A stretch of DNA of 6,882 nucleotides from JAZDFC01 sp043808235 (GTDB lineage: Bacteria; Bacteroidota; Ignavibacteria; Ignavibacteriales; Melioribacteraceae), in assembly GCA_043808235.1 (NCBI GenBank), contig JAZDFC010000024.1, positions 1-6,882 of the forward strand. Reading direction: 5' to 3'. Position numbers and translations under genes: made by a program. Every line of letters begins with the position of its first letter. The stretch's first letter is position 1. A model generated the notes under the pieces. It saw nothing but the letters and a program-made list of their open reading frames with translations, was not told the DNA's origin and did not search any database. This document shows positions 1 to 6,702 of the stretch, piece by piece.

Positions 1-598
1 TTTTAATTTGATTAAAGAAATTGACGTTAATAACAACCGACGGATTATGTTTGTTATATACTAATCTATCGTATTTTTCATGTAATAATAAACGGAAGTA
101 TTTATATGCAAATTGAGCCCGATTAAGTTCCTCTTCTCCATTTGGAGGTAAATATTCAGGGTCTTCCGCATGAACATCATACAAACGTTTATATCGTTTT
201 AAAAGAGGATTTGAAATTTCTCTGCTATGAATTTTCCTATTTCCTAGAAACCAGGTTTCTATACAGAAATGTTGGATTATGATTGAATAACCTTTCAGCA
301 AATCATTGGTTCGAATGAATTCATCCATTTCATCATATTTTTCTTGAAATGAATTCTCCTCTGAGTCAATACACACAACTAATTTATCGAAGTTATCTTT
401 CTCATTAACGTCTATAATAGCATCTTTTATGACTTGGAAATAATTGGGATAACCATATCCACCAATAAGATAGAAGTCATTTTCAAATACTTCATCTATT
501 TGTTGTTTGTAACTTAAACTTGGATTAATGAATTGTATCCAGTTTTTATATATTTCAATCGATGCCTTTTCCCCTTCTACTACAATGTAATAATTCAT
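1..598 (-). CDS. TOPRIM/RloB/DUF4276-like protein, partner of the upstream ATPase (3' end outside window)
   Basis: I translated this frame by hand. It is open for 199 codons from the ATG at 598 to the window edge, so the C-terminus is missing. Seen: an N-terminal strand followed by VVEGEK (residues 6-11), the spot where TOPRIM domains carry their catalytic Glu. Next comes a GGYGYPN turn (46-52), then a hydrophobic strand ending in an acidic cluster, VVCIDSEE (74-81), in the place of the TOPRIM DxD. Last is QHFCIETWFLGNR (109-121), which resembles the FExW motif of RloB and DUF4276 proteins. Family knowledge: such proteins pair with AAA/ABC ATPases in defence modules, where the TOPRIM protein is the effector, probably a nuclease. 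The ATG lies inside the stop of the upstream ATPase (ATGA, 4-bp overlap), and AGGG sits 6 nt upstream, so translation is coupled. The region is AT-rich like its partner. Assignment to RloB, DUF4276 or DUF4435 (AriB-like) cannot be settled by eye. No signal peptide or membrane segment is visible. Confidence 0.75.
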   Translation of the reverse strand, partial: MNYYIVVEGEKASIEIYKNWIQFINPSLSYKQQIDEVFENDFYLIGGYGYPNYFQVIKDAIIDVNEKDNFDKLVVCIDSEENSFQEKYDEMDEFIRTNDLLKGYSIIIQHFCIETWFLGNRKIHSREISNPLLKRYKRLYDVHAEDPEYLPPNGEEELNRAQFAYKYFRLLLHEKYDRLVYNKHNPSVVINVNFFNQIK

Positions 599-1731
599 TC
601 TATACCCTGATTATAAAAACTATCATTTATTAATTGAATAAACGATTGTTGTTTTGATTTACCGAACCTGGTTTTTAACTCATCTCCGTATTTTATTTTT
701 ACTTTTGAACCAATTCGATGAAATAGATACCAATTTTCTATTGGTATTCTATTTACAATATACGGATGGTGACTGGTCATTATAATTTGAATATCTTTTT
801 CAACATTCATAATAAAATCTGGGAAGAAATTAATAGCACCAATTCCTAAAGAATTTTCATACTCATCAATTAAGTAAATGCCGCCTTGGGGAAATATAAT
901 TAAGTCAATCAGTATCATTAAAACTTTTTGCATACCAGATGATAATTGACGTAATTCAATCCAAGTATCAACATTTTTTTCTTTTATTTGAAAGGCTGGC
1001 ATTAATCCAGGCACCTCAAATATCCCTGTCCCAATATTATCAATCACCTTAATGTCATCGATAAATTTGAATATACTCAAATAATGAGTTTTGAATTCCT
1101 CAAACTCTTTTTTAAATATTTTATCCAATAGAAATAATTTGACATTCAAATTGTACTCAGCAAAAAATAGCCTATCTAATATTGGTTCTTTCTTTATTTT
1201 ATTAAACGTATCAAACGAGAGTATGCCATATTCTAATCCTATTTGTGGTGAATATATTGAATACATTCTTCTTAATATTTTAGAAAATGATAAATATATT
1301 TCTTTGACATCTTCCTCATCCTTAAGAAGATAAATACTTGTTACCGTTAATGGCAATTTTGGCAATTCAACACCATTATATATATACTCTGAATTATTTC
1401 TCGAAATAATTGTTTTATCAATGCCCTCAACAATTTCTATTAATAATTCTTTTTCAATTACTATTGCTTCATTAGCATCACTAATTATTTCAAGATATAG
1501 TATAAATTCTTTTTTATTAATACTAAATCTAACTTTCCAATTTCCAGTTTTTGTTAATTCTTTGTGAACGATTGAATGCCCTAAATTAAATATAGTATAT
1601 AAAAAACGCGTTTTACCTGTTCCTGTATCACCAACTAATAAATTGATTTTTCGTAATGGAACACTATTAAAAGTCCATCCATTCCCGCTTTCATTCTTAT
1701 TATCAGAATATTCATATTCCATTATTCTCAT
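595..1731 (-). CDS. ABC-type AAA ATPase (SMC/RecF/OLD-like, AAA_15/AAA_21 class), likely defence-system sensor
   Basis: This is a 378-residue soluble ATPase. Seen, in order: the N-terminal strand INLLVGDTGTGKT with Walker A GDTGTGKT at 34-41; a long, poorly conserved, Lys/Glu/Ile-rich middle (about 60-250) as in the coiled or helical insert of this class; the ABC signature LSSGMQ at 263-268; Walker B IYLIDEYE at 285-292 with catalytic Glu; and the H-loop TSHHP at 319-323. All ATPase elements are intact. Family knowledge: stand-alone ATPases of this form act with a nuclease or TOPRIM partner in PARIS, AbiL, retron-linked and OLD/Gabija-like immunity. The overlapping downstream gene fits that. 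Start choice: the frame is open to a TTG at 1767, but the ATG at 1731 has GAGGA 5 nt upstream (1737-1741) and begins just before the first conserved strand, so I use it. The gene is much more AT-rich than the comEC operon before it (hand counts of single 60-base lines give about 22-30% GC against 40-50%), which suggests transfer. A non-defence DNA-repair role is possible. Confidence 0.85.
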   Translation of the reverse strand: MRIMEYEYSDNKNESGNGWTFNSVPLRKINLLVGDTGTGKTRFLYTIFNLGHSIVHKELTKTGNWKVRFSINKKEFILYLEIISDANEAIVIEKELLIEIVEGIDKTIISRNNSEYIYNGVELPKLPLTVTSIYLLKDEEDVKEIYLSFSKILRRMYSIYSPQIGLEYGILSFDTFNKIKKEPILDRLFFAEYNLNVKLFLLDKIFKKEFEEFKTHYLSIFKFIDDIKVIDNIGTGIFEVPGLMPAFQIKEKNVDTWIELRQLSSGMQKVLMILIDLIIFPQGGIYLIDEYENSLGIGAINFFPDFIMNVEKDIQIIMTSHHPYIVNRIPIENWYLFHRIGSKVKIKYGDELKTRFGKSKQQSFIQLINDSFYNQGIE

Positions 1732-1736
1732 ATTTA

Positions 1737-1741
1737 TCCTC
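1737..1741 (-). promoter_or_regulatory. ribosome binding site that decides the ATPase start
   Basis: GAGGA on the minus strand, 5 nt before the ATG at 1731. It lies inside the frame that would be opened by the TTG at 1767, for which no comparable site exists. It therefore supports the shorter, 378-residue ATPase. Confidence 0.6.
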
Positions 1742-1764
1742 AATATTATTATGCACTGATTTAA

Positions 1765-1772
1765 CAAAAATA
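1765..1772 (-). promoter_or_regulatory. possible Bacteroidota-type -7 box for the ATPase cassette
   Basis: Read on the minus strand this is TATTTTTG, a full match to the TAnnTTTG consensus of Bacteroidota primary-sigma promoters, ending 33 nt before the chosen ATG at 1731. No TTG element is found at the expected distance upstream, and in AT-rich DNA such an 8-mer can occur by chance. It would give the cassette its own transcription start, separate from the comEC operon. Confidence 0.22.
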
Positions 1773-1798
1773 CTAACTAATTTTTAATATTTATCAGA

Positions 1799-1830
1799 CA
1801 GAATATCAATGCCGTAATTTGATAATTCTG
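1799..1830 (-). terminator. hairpin after comEC, possible operon terminator
   Basis: On the plus strand CAGAATATCAA (1799-1809) pairs with TTGATAATTCTG (1819-1830), giving an 11-bp stem with one bulged base and a 9-nt loop. It begins about 10 nt beyond the comEC stop and lies before the ATPase cassette. There is no clean U-run after it on the minus strand, so it is not a textbook intrinsic terminator. It could weaken read-through or protect the 3' end of the comEC message. Confidence 0.4.
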
Positions 1831-1840
1831 CCGTTTAGTT

Positions 1841-4264
1841 TTAATTTGTCAGTAAATTGATTTCAGAATCCTTCCAATTAATTTTTTCTATCTTTTCCCC
1901 ATCCGATATAAACAATATTCCGCCTTCGAAATCAGTACGAGATACAGCGATATTTTTGTTACGCAATCTCGTCATCACCTTTGGCGACGGATGTTTATAA
2001 TTATTAAATAGTCCGGCGCTGATAATTCCAATATCCGGATTAACCGCATCCAAAAATAAGTCAGAACTGCTTGATTTGCTTCCGTGATGTCCGATTTTAA
2101 TATAATCGGATTTTACAAACTCGTCAAATTGTTCAACGATAAGTTCCTCGCCTTCAATACCCAAATCGCCGGTAAACAAAAACGAATTATTTCCATGCAC
2201 AAGTTTAATAACTCCGCTCCTATTATTCGAATCAAAAATATAATTTGACTGCGCCGAAGTATCATTCAAAAAGTACAAATTACAGTTGGAAATATGAATT
2301 CGTTTTTTCGAATAGTAATCGAACGGGACATGATTATCATCAAGCAGTTTTTGAAAAGCGACATCTTTCTTTGAAGAAGTATCGGGAGATGGTTTGTAAA
2401 TTCTTTTTACCAATCCACTCTGCACAAGCGATATAAAACCACCGTAATGGTCGGCATCGATGTGGGAAACAAATCCGTAATCAATTTGAGAAATCCCAAG
2501 TCTTTCGAGAAGCGGTTTCAACAATCTTTCGCCGTTGTCAAAATACGGAGTCCTGTTTCCTGCGTCAATCAATGCTGTTTGCCCATCCGGAAACTTGATA
2601 ATTATCGCATCACCCTGTCCGACATCAACTGTAAATACCGACAATTTCCCTTCCGGTAATAATTGCGAATTGTCGAGCAGCATGATGAAAAACGCCGTTC
2701 CGAAAATTAGAGCGGAAGCAATTATTTTATTTCGCCGATACCACATTTTTTTCATCAAATAAATACAACCGAAAACTGCCATATAAAATATTATCGAATC
2801 GAATAACGAGAATTGGTTTATCCGCAGATATGAAAAATCGAGTTTACCTGCAAAGCGAACGAACGCGAAAGTCCATTCGGTGATGATGCTGTTTGCCGCA
2901 CCGAATACCTGCCCTGCCCACGTAAATATACTACCGAGAATTATTGTCAGTATAGCCGAAGCATTTAATATTCCTGTAGCAGGAATGACAATTATATTCG
3001 CAAACAATGCAACTACCGAAAGTTTATTAAAATAGAGAAGCGTGAAAGGCAGAGTTCCGATTTGCGCCGCAATCGAAACAGAGAGGAATAACAAAAATGA
3101 TTTTATCAACTTGTACTTGATATCAAATCCATCAATAAAATTTTTGAATTTTGGATAGAGAAATACAATCGCCAGTACAGCCGTAAAGGAAAGTTGGAAT
3201 CCGGGATTGAACAAATCATCCGGGTTGATGAATAAAAGAACAAGCGCTGCAATCGCCATCGAATTGTTTATGTTGAAACTACGATTGGTGAGTTGCGAGA
3301 GCATTAGCACAATCGCCATAACGCATGCTCGGAAAACCGACGCAGGACCGGTGGTGATTATCAGGTAAAAGATTATTGCGATAATTGACAATATGGTTTT
3401 CAGCTTAATGTTGAATCGACCGAATATGAAAAGGAAAACCATTACAACATACACAACATTCAATCCCGAAACCGCAAGCACATGAACCACCCCGGCGTTG
3501 ATAAAACTTTCTACAAGGTCATATTCAATTTGACTCCTATCCGCAAGGAACAAGCCGCGCAGAAGAGCCGCCGCTTCCCTGTCATGCAGTCGTGCAATTT
3601 GTTTATCAATCGCTTTTCGGATTTCGAAGAATGAGTTTTTTACTAACGATGTTTCATTGTTTGTTATTACAATATTTTCCGATTGGTAAACATTCAGTAC
3701 GGCGGAAATATTTTGTGTGAGTAAATACTTATAGTAATCAAACTCACCGGGATTTCTTTTCTCCCGCGCTTTTTGAATATCTCCCGAAATCTTTACTGTG
3801 TTGCCAATGCTCAATTCCGAATATATCCCGCGCATGAAATTCGTTGTGTCATCGTAAACGGTGCAAATAATATTTATCGGTTTTGCTAATCTTTCAATTC
3901 CCGTTCCGGTTATCTGCGCTGTTTCAATTTCGATTCTGAACCTGTCATCCTTCAACAGACTGATATCATTGATTATTCCGGTGACCTGTACATCGCGAAT
4001 TTTAGCAACTGAAAATGGATACTGCGGCTCATCAAGATGGAAAGCTGAATAATAAGTCTGACCGAATATTACTATCGCTAAAACAAGAAAAGCCTGGCGA
4101 ATCGAAAGTAGTTTTTGATTTTTTATTAACGATGAGATAATTAGAAAAACGAGAAGAACGGCAAATGAAATAAGCAGAAGTAAAAAATTAAGCTGTACTA
4201 TTTTCTGAAGAACAATTCCGACAATAAATAATATCGTTAGTTTTATCGTCGGGTAATCTTTCAC
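1841..4264 (-). CDS. comEC: ComEC/Rec2 family DNA-uptake channel protein
   Basis: This inner-membrane protein of 807 residues transports single-stranded DNA into the cytoplasm during natural transformation. Seen: two or three N-terminal membrane helices (about 8-78); a soluble DUF4131/OB-like segment (about 90-200); the multi-helix Competence domain (about 225-510) with HVLAVSGLNV (261-270) and NPGFQLSF (353-360); and a C-terminal metallo-beta-lactamase domain (about 540-795). That last domain starts VDVGQGDA (546-553) and carries HIDADHYGG (601-609), TGD (698-700) and HHGS (726-729). The metal-binding His/Asp set is present, so the proposed nuclease domain should be active. Length and domain order match full ComEC proteins, with no frameshift. 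One oddity: the usual SGLHV reads SGLNV. The start is GTG, overlapping the stop of the metalloenzyme gene by 4 bp (GTGA), with GGAG 8 nt upstream (4273-4276). It is the last gene of the prmC operon. No other competence genes are in view, so actual transformation ability is unknown. Confidence 0.95.
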   Translation of the reverse strand: MKDYPTIKLTILFIVGIVLQKIVQLNFLLLLISFAVLLVFLIISSLIKNQKLLSIRQAFLVLAIVIFGQTYYSAFHLDEPQYPFSVAKIRDVQVTGIINDISLLKDDRFRIEIETAQITGTGIERLAKPINIICTVYDDTTNFMRGIYSELSIGNTVKISGDIQKAREKRNPGEFDYYKYLLTQNISAVLNVYQSENIVITNNETSLVKNSFFEIRKAIDKQIARLHDREAAALLRGLFLADRSQIEYDLVESFINAGVVHVLAVSGLNVVYVVMVFLFIFGRFNIKLKTILSIIAIIFYLIITTGPASVFRACVMAIVLMLSQLTNRSFNINNSMAIAALVLLFINPDDLFNPGFQLSFTAVLAIVFLYPKFKNFIDGFDIKYKLIKSFLLFLSVSIAAQIGTLPFTLLYFNKLSVVALFANIIVIPATGILNASAILTIILGSIFTWAGQVFGAANSIITEWTFAFVRFAGKLDFSYLRINQFSLFDSIIFYMAVFGCIYLMKKMWYRRNKIIASALIFGTAFFIMLLDNSQLLPEGKLSVFTVDVGQGDAIIIKFPDGQTALIDAGNRTPYFDNGERLLKPLLERLGISQIDYGFVSHIDADHYGGFISLVQSGLVKRIYKPSPDTSSKKDVAFQKLLDDNHVPFDYYSKKRIHISNCNLYFLNDTSAQSNYIFDSNNRSGVIKLVHGNNSFLFTGDLGIEGEELIVEQFDEFVKSDYIKIGHHGSKSSSSDLFLDAVNPDIGIISAGLFNNYKHPSPKVMTRLRNKNIAVSRTDFEGGILFISDGEKIEKINWKDSEINLLTN

Positions 4265-5163
4265 GGATACATCTCCATTATTGCCGGTTTAATATCGTAA
4301 AGATATTTGATTTTATCACGAAGTTTTTTTGCATTCTTCCCGGCGGTGATTGTAAGCGCAGGGTTGCGCGTATGACTTTTGGTCGAAATGTCTTCGAGAT
4401 TTCCGTGGTCGGAACAAAGAATGAAAGTCATTTTATTGTCGAGCAAATCGATAACATGAAATAGAAACTCATCGAAGACATTCAACAGGTAATCCTTCTC
4501 ATCGGCTACTCTGCCATGCCCGAAATGGTCGGTCATAAAATATTCAAAAAGTGTGAAATGATTTTCGGAGGTAATTTTTAAAAGCCGTTTTGCCGCAGTC
4601 TTCGGTTTAATAATAGGAAGTTTGTACCCCATTCTTCTTACAAGCCTGCTGTTATCAATATCGGCGGATAATGCGTTGCCCTTCCTCAAATCCGAAATTT
4701 TATTTAGCCTTACTCCGTTCAGCAGACAACTCAACGTAGTTGCACTCAAGCGTTTCCTTCCCGAATTGATGTAATCGAAAAACTGTTTCGGATATGCGTT
4801 TACGAACGTAACTTTTTTCTTTTTATTCAAAAAATCTTTAAAGATGCTTTGTTCTTCGAGATATTTTACTTGCGAAGAATGCGGACTTGGTCCGGAATGT
4901 TCACCTAAAATTTGCGATGCGTTTATTCCGCAGAAAATTGATGTCTGTCCTGTTCCGCTCAATGGCAAACCATCAACTCCCATGCATGCATCGACCGGGA
5001 AAATGTACTTACCATCTTTCTCGATGAATTGATTTTCGAGCGAAGGAGTCGCTCCGAAATGCTCATTCAAAAATCTAAATGGTCTTTTATAAAATGTGTT
5101 GCTCTCATTGTCCGGTTTCCCGATTCCAATTCCGTCAACAAATATCATTAGTGTTGGATGCAA
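4261..5163 (-). CDS. alkaline-phosphatase-superfamily metalloenzyme (phosphopentomutase/iPGM-like), substrate unknown
   Basis: A soluble protein of 300 residues with the metalloenzyme fold of cofactor-independent phosphoglycerate mutase and phosphopentomutase. Seen: the first metal Asp in MIFVDGIGIG (D10); a nucleophile loop SGTGQTS (69-75) where T74, or T71, would carry the phospho group; DHFGH (212-216); CSDHGN (250-255); and H264 in SHTRNP. These give the Asp/His set expected for two metals. The protein is shorter than iPGM (about 510 residues) and phosphopentomutase (about 390-400), and lacks the GNSEVGH serine motif of iPGM, so it is a smaller relative and probably a phosphatase or phosphotransferase of unknown substrate. 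The start is TTG with GAAGGG 5 nt upstream (5169-5174). The first ATG (5148) would leave that site too far away and trim the first strand. It lies 16 bp after dtd and overlaps comEC by 4 bp. The family assignment is firm, but I propose no substrate. Confidence 0.85.
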   Translation of the reverse strand: MHPTLMIFVDGIGIGKPDNESNTFYKRPFRFLNEHFGATPSLENQFIEKDGKYIFPVDACMGVDGLPLSGTGQTSIFCGINASQILGEHSGPSPHSSQVKYLEEQSIFKDFLNKKKKVTFVNAYPKQFFDYINSGRKRLSATTLSCLLNGVRLNKISDLRKGNALSADIDNSRLVRRMGYKLPIIKPKTAAKRLLKITSENHFTLFEYFMTDHFGHGRVADEKDYLLNVFDEFLFHVIDLLDNKMTFILCSDHGNLEDISTKSHTRNPALTITAGKNAKKLRDKIKYLYDIKPAIMEMYP

Positions 5164-5168
5164 TGCAG

Positions 5169-5174
5169 CCCTTC
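5169..5174 (-). promoter_or_regulatory. ribosome binding site for the TTG start of the metalloenzyme
   Basis: GAAGGG on the minus strand, 5 nt before the TTG at 5163. It sits in the 16-nt gap after the dtd stop and decides for the TTG over the in-frame ATG at 5148, which would be about 20 nt away. Confidence 0.55.
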
Positions 5175-5179
5175 TTTCT

Positions 5180-5629
5180 TTATTTTGATTCGACTAAGAT
5201 TGTTACCGGTCCGTCGTTGAAAATTTTTACATTCATCATCGCACCGAATATTCCTTTCTTAACTTTCTCCGTACCGAGATTTGCAGTCATTCTCTCTACG
5301 AATTTATTATAAATATCTTCGGCGATTTGAGGAGGAGCGGCATCTGTAAAACTTGGGCGGTTCCCCCGCCGAGCATCACCGTATAATGTGAATTGAGAAA
5401 TGACTAGCACTTCGCCGTCAACATCTTTAATCGAAAGATTCATTTTATCGTTCTCATCTGCGAAGATGCGGAGGTTGCAGCATTTATCGGCGACGAATAT
5501 CATGTCTTCCATCGTATCGGTTTGACTTACACCGAGAAGAATAACCATTCCCTTTCCAATCGAAGAAGAATAATTTTCCAAAGGAATATCCACTCCGCCT
5601 TCGGTCACTCTTTGAACAAGCGCTCTCAT
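5180..5629 (-). CDS. dtd: D-aminoacyl-tRNA deacylase (D-Tyr-tRNA deacylase)
   Basis: This cytoplasmic homodimer hydrolyses D-amino acids, and mischarged glycine, from tRNA, keeping them out of proteins. Seen: the N-terminal MRALVQRV strand; GMVILLGV (27-34); the catalytic SQFTL motif (78-82); GNRPSFT (89-95), equivalent to the usual RRPSFT; and NDGPVT (138-143), which holds the Gly-cisPro pair used for chiral rejection. The length of 149 residues is that of the family. The ATG overlaps the prmC stop by 4 bp (ATGA), and GGGGAG lies 5 nt before it (5635-5640), so the start is secure. It is the second gene of the prmC operon; both encode translation-quality functions. No unusual residue is visible in the active site. 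Confidence 0.97.
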   Translation of the reverse strand: MRALVQRVTEGGVDIPLENYSSSIGKGMVILLGVSQTDTMEDMIFVADKCCNLRIFADENDKMNLSIKDVDGEVLVISQFTLYGDARRGNRPSFTDAAPPQIAEDIYNKFVERMTANLGTEKVKKGIFGAMMNVKIFNDGPVTILVESK

Positions 5630-6480
5630 TCCAACTCCCCGTAAACTACTCTGTCAATTTTTAATAAATCTTTTTTAATCGAAATATTTCCGAAATTATT
5701 TCCATTCATTATTTCCGCAACTTGTTCCGATTGGTCTTTCCCTACTTCGAAGAATATTTTCCCTTTCGCATTAAGAAGATTCTTCGCCGCACTGCAAATG
5801 TGCTTATAGAATTTAAATCCATCACCGTTATCTGTAACAGCTACTTTCGGCTCGTAACCTTTTATTTCCAATTGCAGAGTAAGGAATTCATCATGGCTTA
5901 CATACGGTGGATTGGAAATGATAATATCGAACAATCCCAATTCATTCAAATCGGTTTGGGAGAATACATCCTTCTTTATGAAAGCGACGTTGTTCAGATT
6001 GTTTGTTGCCGCGTTTGAGGCAGCAACATTCAACGCTTCTTCCGAAATATCAATCGATATTATTTCAACATCGGGTAGTTGTTTTCCCAATACTATCGGA
6101 ATGTTGCCTGAACCGGTTCCGATGTCGAGAATTTTATATTGCTTCGATTTATCGATTCTTTCAAGAATTGTTTCAATAAGAATTTCAGTTTCGGGGCGTG
6201 GAATCAACACATTTTTATTTACATGAAATTTCATTCCGTAAAATTCGGTCCAGCCTGTCACATACTGCAGAGGCTCAAATTTTCCACGACGTTTAATGTA
6301 CTCGCGGTACTGCGCCGTTTCCTCTTCCTTAAGTGGCTGGTCAAATTTCAAATACAAATCGAGGCGTTTGCAGTTAAGAATATCTGCAAGCAGAAGTTCC
6401 GCGTTCATCCGCGGCGATTCAATCCCCTTTTTGTCTAAATATTCGGTTGACAGTTGAATTGATTCGAGAACAGTTATCAT
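5626..6480 (-). CDS. prmC: peptide chain release factor N5-glutamine methyltransferase
   Basis: PrmC (HemK) methylates the glutamine of the GGQ motif in release factors RF1 and RF2 using S-adenosylmethionine, which speeds peptide release at stop codons. Seen: a helical N-terminal domain (about 1-75) with ESPRMNAELLL; IPRPETE (93-99); SAM-binding motif I ILDIGTGSGNI (117-127); the acidic end of strand 2 SIDIS with D144; and the catalytic NPPYV (190-194) that holds the substrate glutamine. The frame is open to a GTG at 6543. The ATG at 6480 gives the usual N-terminus and 284 residues, close to the family's 275-290, while the extra 21 residues match nothing in the family. No clear Shine-Dalgarno is seen; an A-rich tract precedes the ATG. 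It is the first gene of the four-gene operon, overlapping dtd by 4 bp. The promoter should lie in 6481-6702, but I could not place it with confidence. Confidence 0.96.
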   Translation of the reverse strand: MITVLESIQLSTEYLDKKGIESPRMNAELLLADILNCKRLDLYLKFDQPLKEEETAQYREYIKRRGKFEPLQYVTGWTEFYGMKFHVNKNVLIPRPETEILIETILERIDKSKQYKILDIGTGSGNIPIVLGKQLPDVEIISIDISEEALNVAASNAATNNLNNVAFIKKDVFSQTDLNELGLFDIIISNPPYVSHDEFLTLQLEIKGYEPKVAVTDNGDGFKFYKHICSAAKNLLNAKGKIFFEVGKDQSEQVAEIMNGNNFGNISIKKDLLKIDRVVYGELE

Positions 6481-6581
6481 TTTTATTTTTTTTGGGAAGA
6501 AATTTAAGCAAAAATGAGATGTGATTTTTATTGTTAAATTCACTACAAGGAAATGTGGGTTGAATTCATTTTTATAAAATT

Positions 6582-6655
6582 CTTTGTGACTTCGAGTCTT
6601 CGTGGCAAGTTTTAAAAAAGAAATTACTGCGCCACAAAGTCACTAGGACACAAAG
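6582..6655. repeat. imperfect inverted repeat of CTTTGTG/CACAAAG type
   Basis: The left arm at 6582-6606 begins CTTTGTGACTTCGAG and ends CGTGGC. The right arm at 6631-6655 begins GCCACAAAGTCAC and ends ACACAAAG. The reverse complement of the right arm matches 19 of 25 positions of the left arm, and the ends match best. A 24-nt AT-rich loop separates them. Each arm is itself built from degenerate 8-9-base units (CTTTGTGAC, TTCGAGTC, TTCGTGGC). From memory, similar CTTTGTG/CTTCGTGG elements are scattered between genes in many bacterial genomes, but copy number cannot be seen here. It stands between the cytochrome stop and prmC, and as RNA would fold into a long hairpin that might separate the two transcripts. 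Confidence 0.75.
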
Positions 6656-6702
6656 GTTTCTAAATACAAATTACTTTTTCCGTCCCTATCCTTTTTGATG
6701 AT

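Noticed and set aside
1841..4264. Possible frameshift or decay in comEC
   Set aside because: The frame is continuous for 807 codons and all N-terminal, Competence and metallo-beta-lactamase motifs appear in order.
4261..5163. Calling the metalloenzyme a phosphoglycerate mutase or phosphopentomutase by name
   Set aside because: It shares the metal ligands but is far shorter than both and lacks the GNSEVGH motif of iPGM, so only the superfamily is supported.
1091..6438. Plus-strand open frames of 62-104 codons opposite the ATPase, comEC, metalloenzyme, dtd and prmC
   Set aside because: Each lies wholly or mostly antisense to a gene with clear family motifs. None shows a domain or a low-complexity or membrane pattern of its own, and none has a supporting neighbour.
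6481..6543. GTG start at 6543 adding 21 residues to prmC
   Set aside because: The extra residues do not match the PrmC N-terminus, no ribosome site precedes the GTG, and the ATG at 6480 gives the usual length.
6481..6580. Possible promoter for the prmC operon (CATTTTTG near 6508-6515 as a -7 box)
   Set aside because: It matches TAnnTTTG in only 7 of 8 positions and no TTG element lies at the right distance upstream. It cannot be told from chance in this A/T-rich stretch.
6582..6655. CRISPR array or transposon end
   Set aside because: There are only two inverted arms, no regular direct repeats with spacers, no transposase fragment and no target-site duplication.
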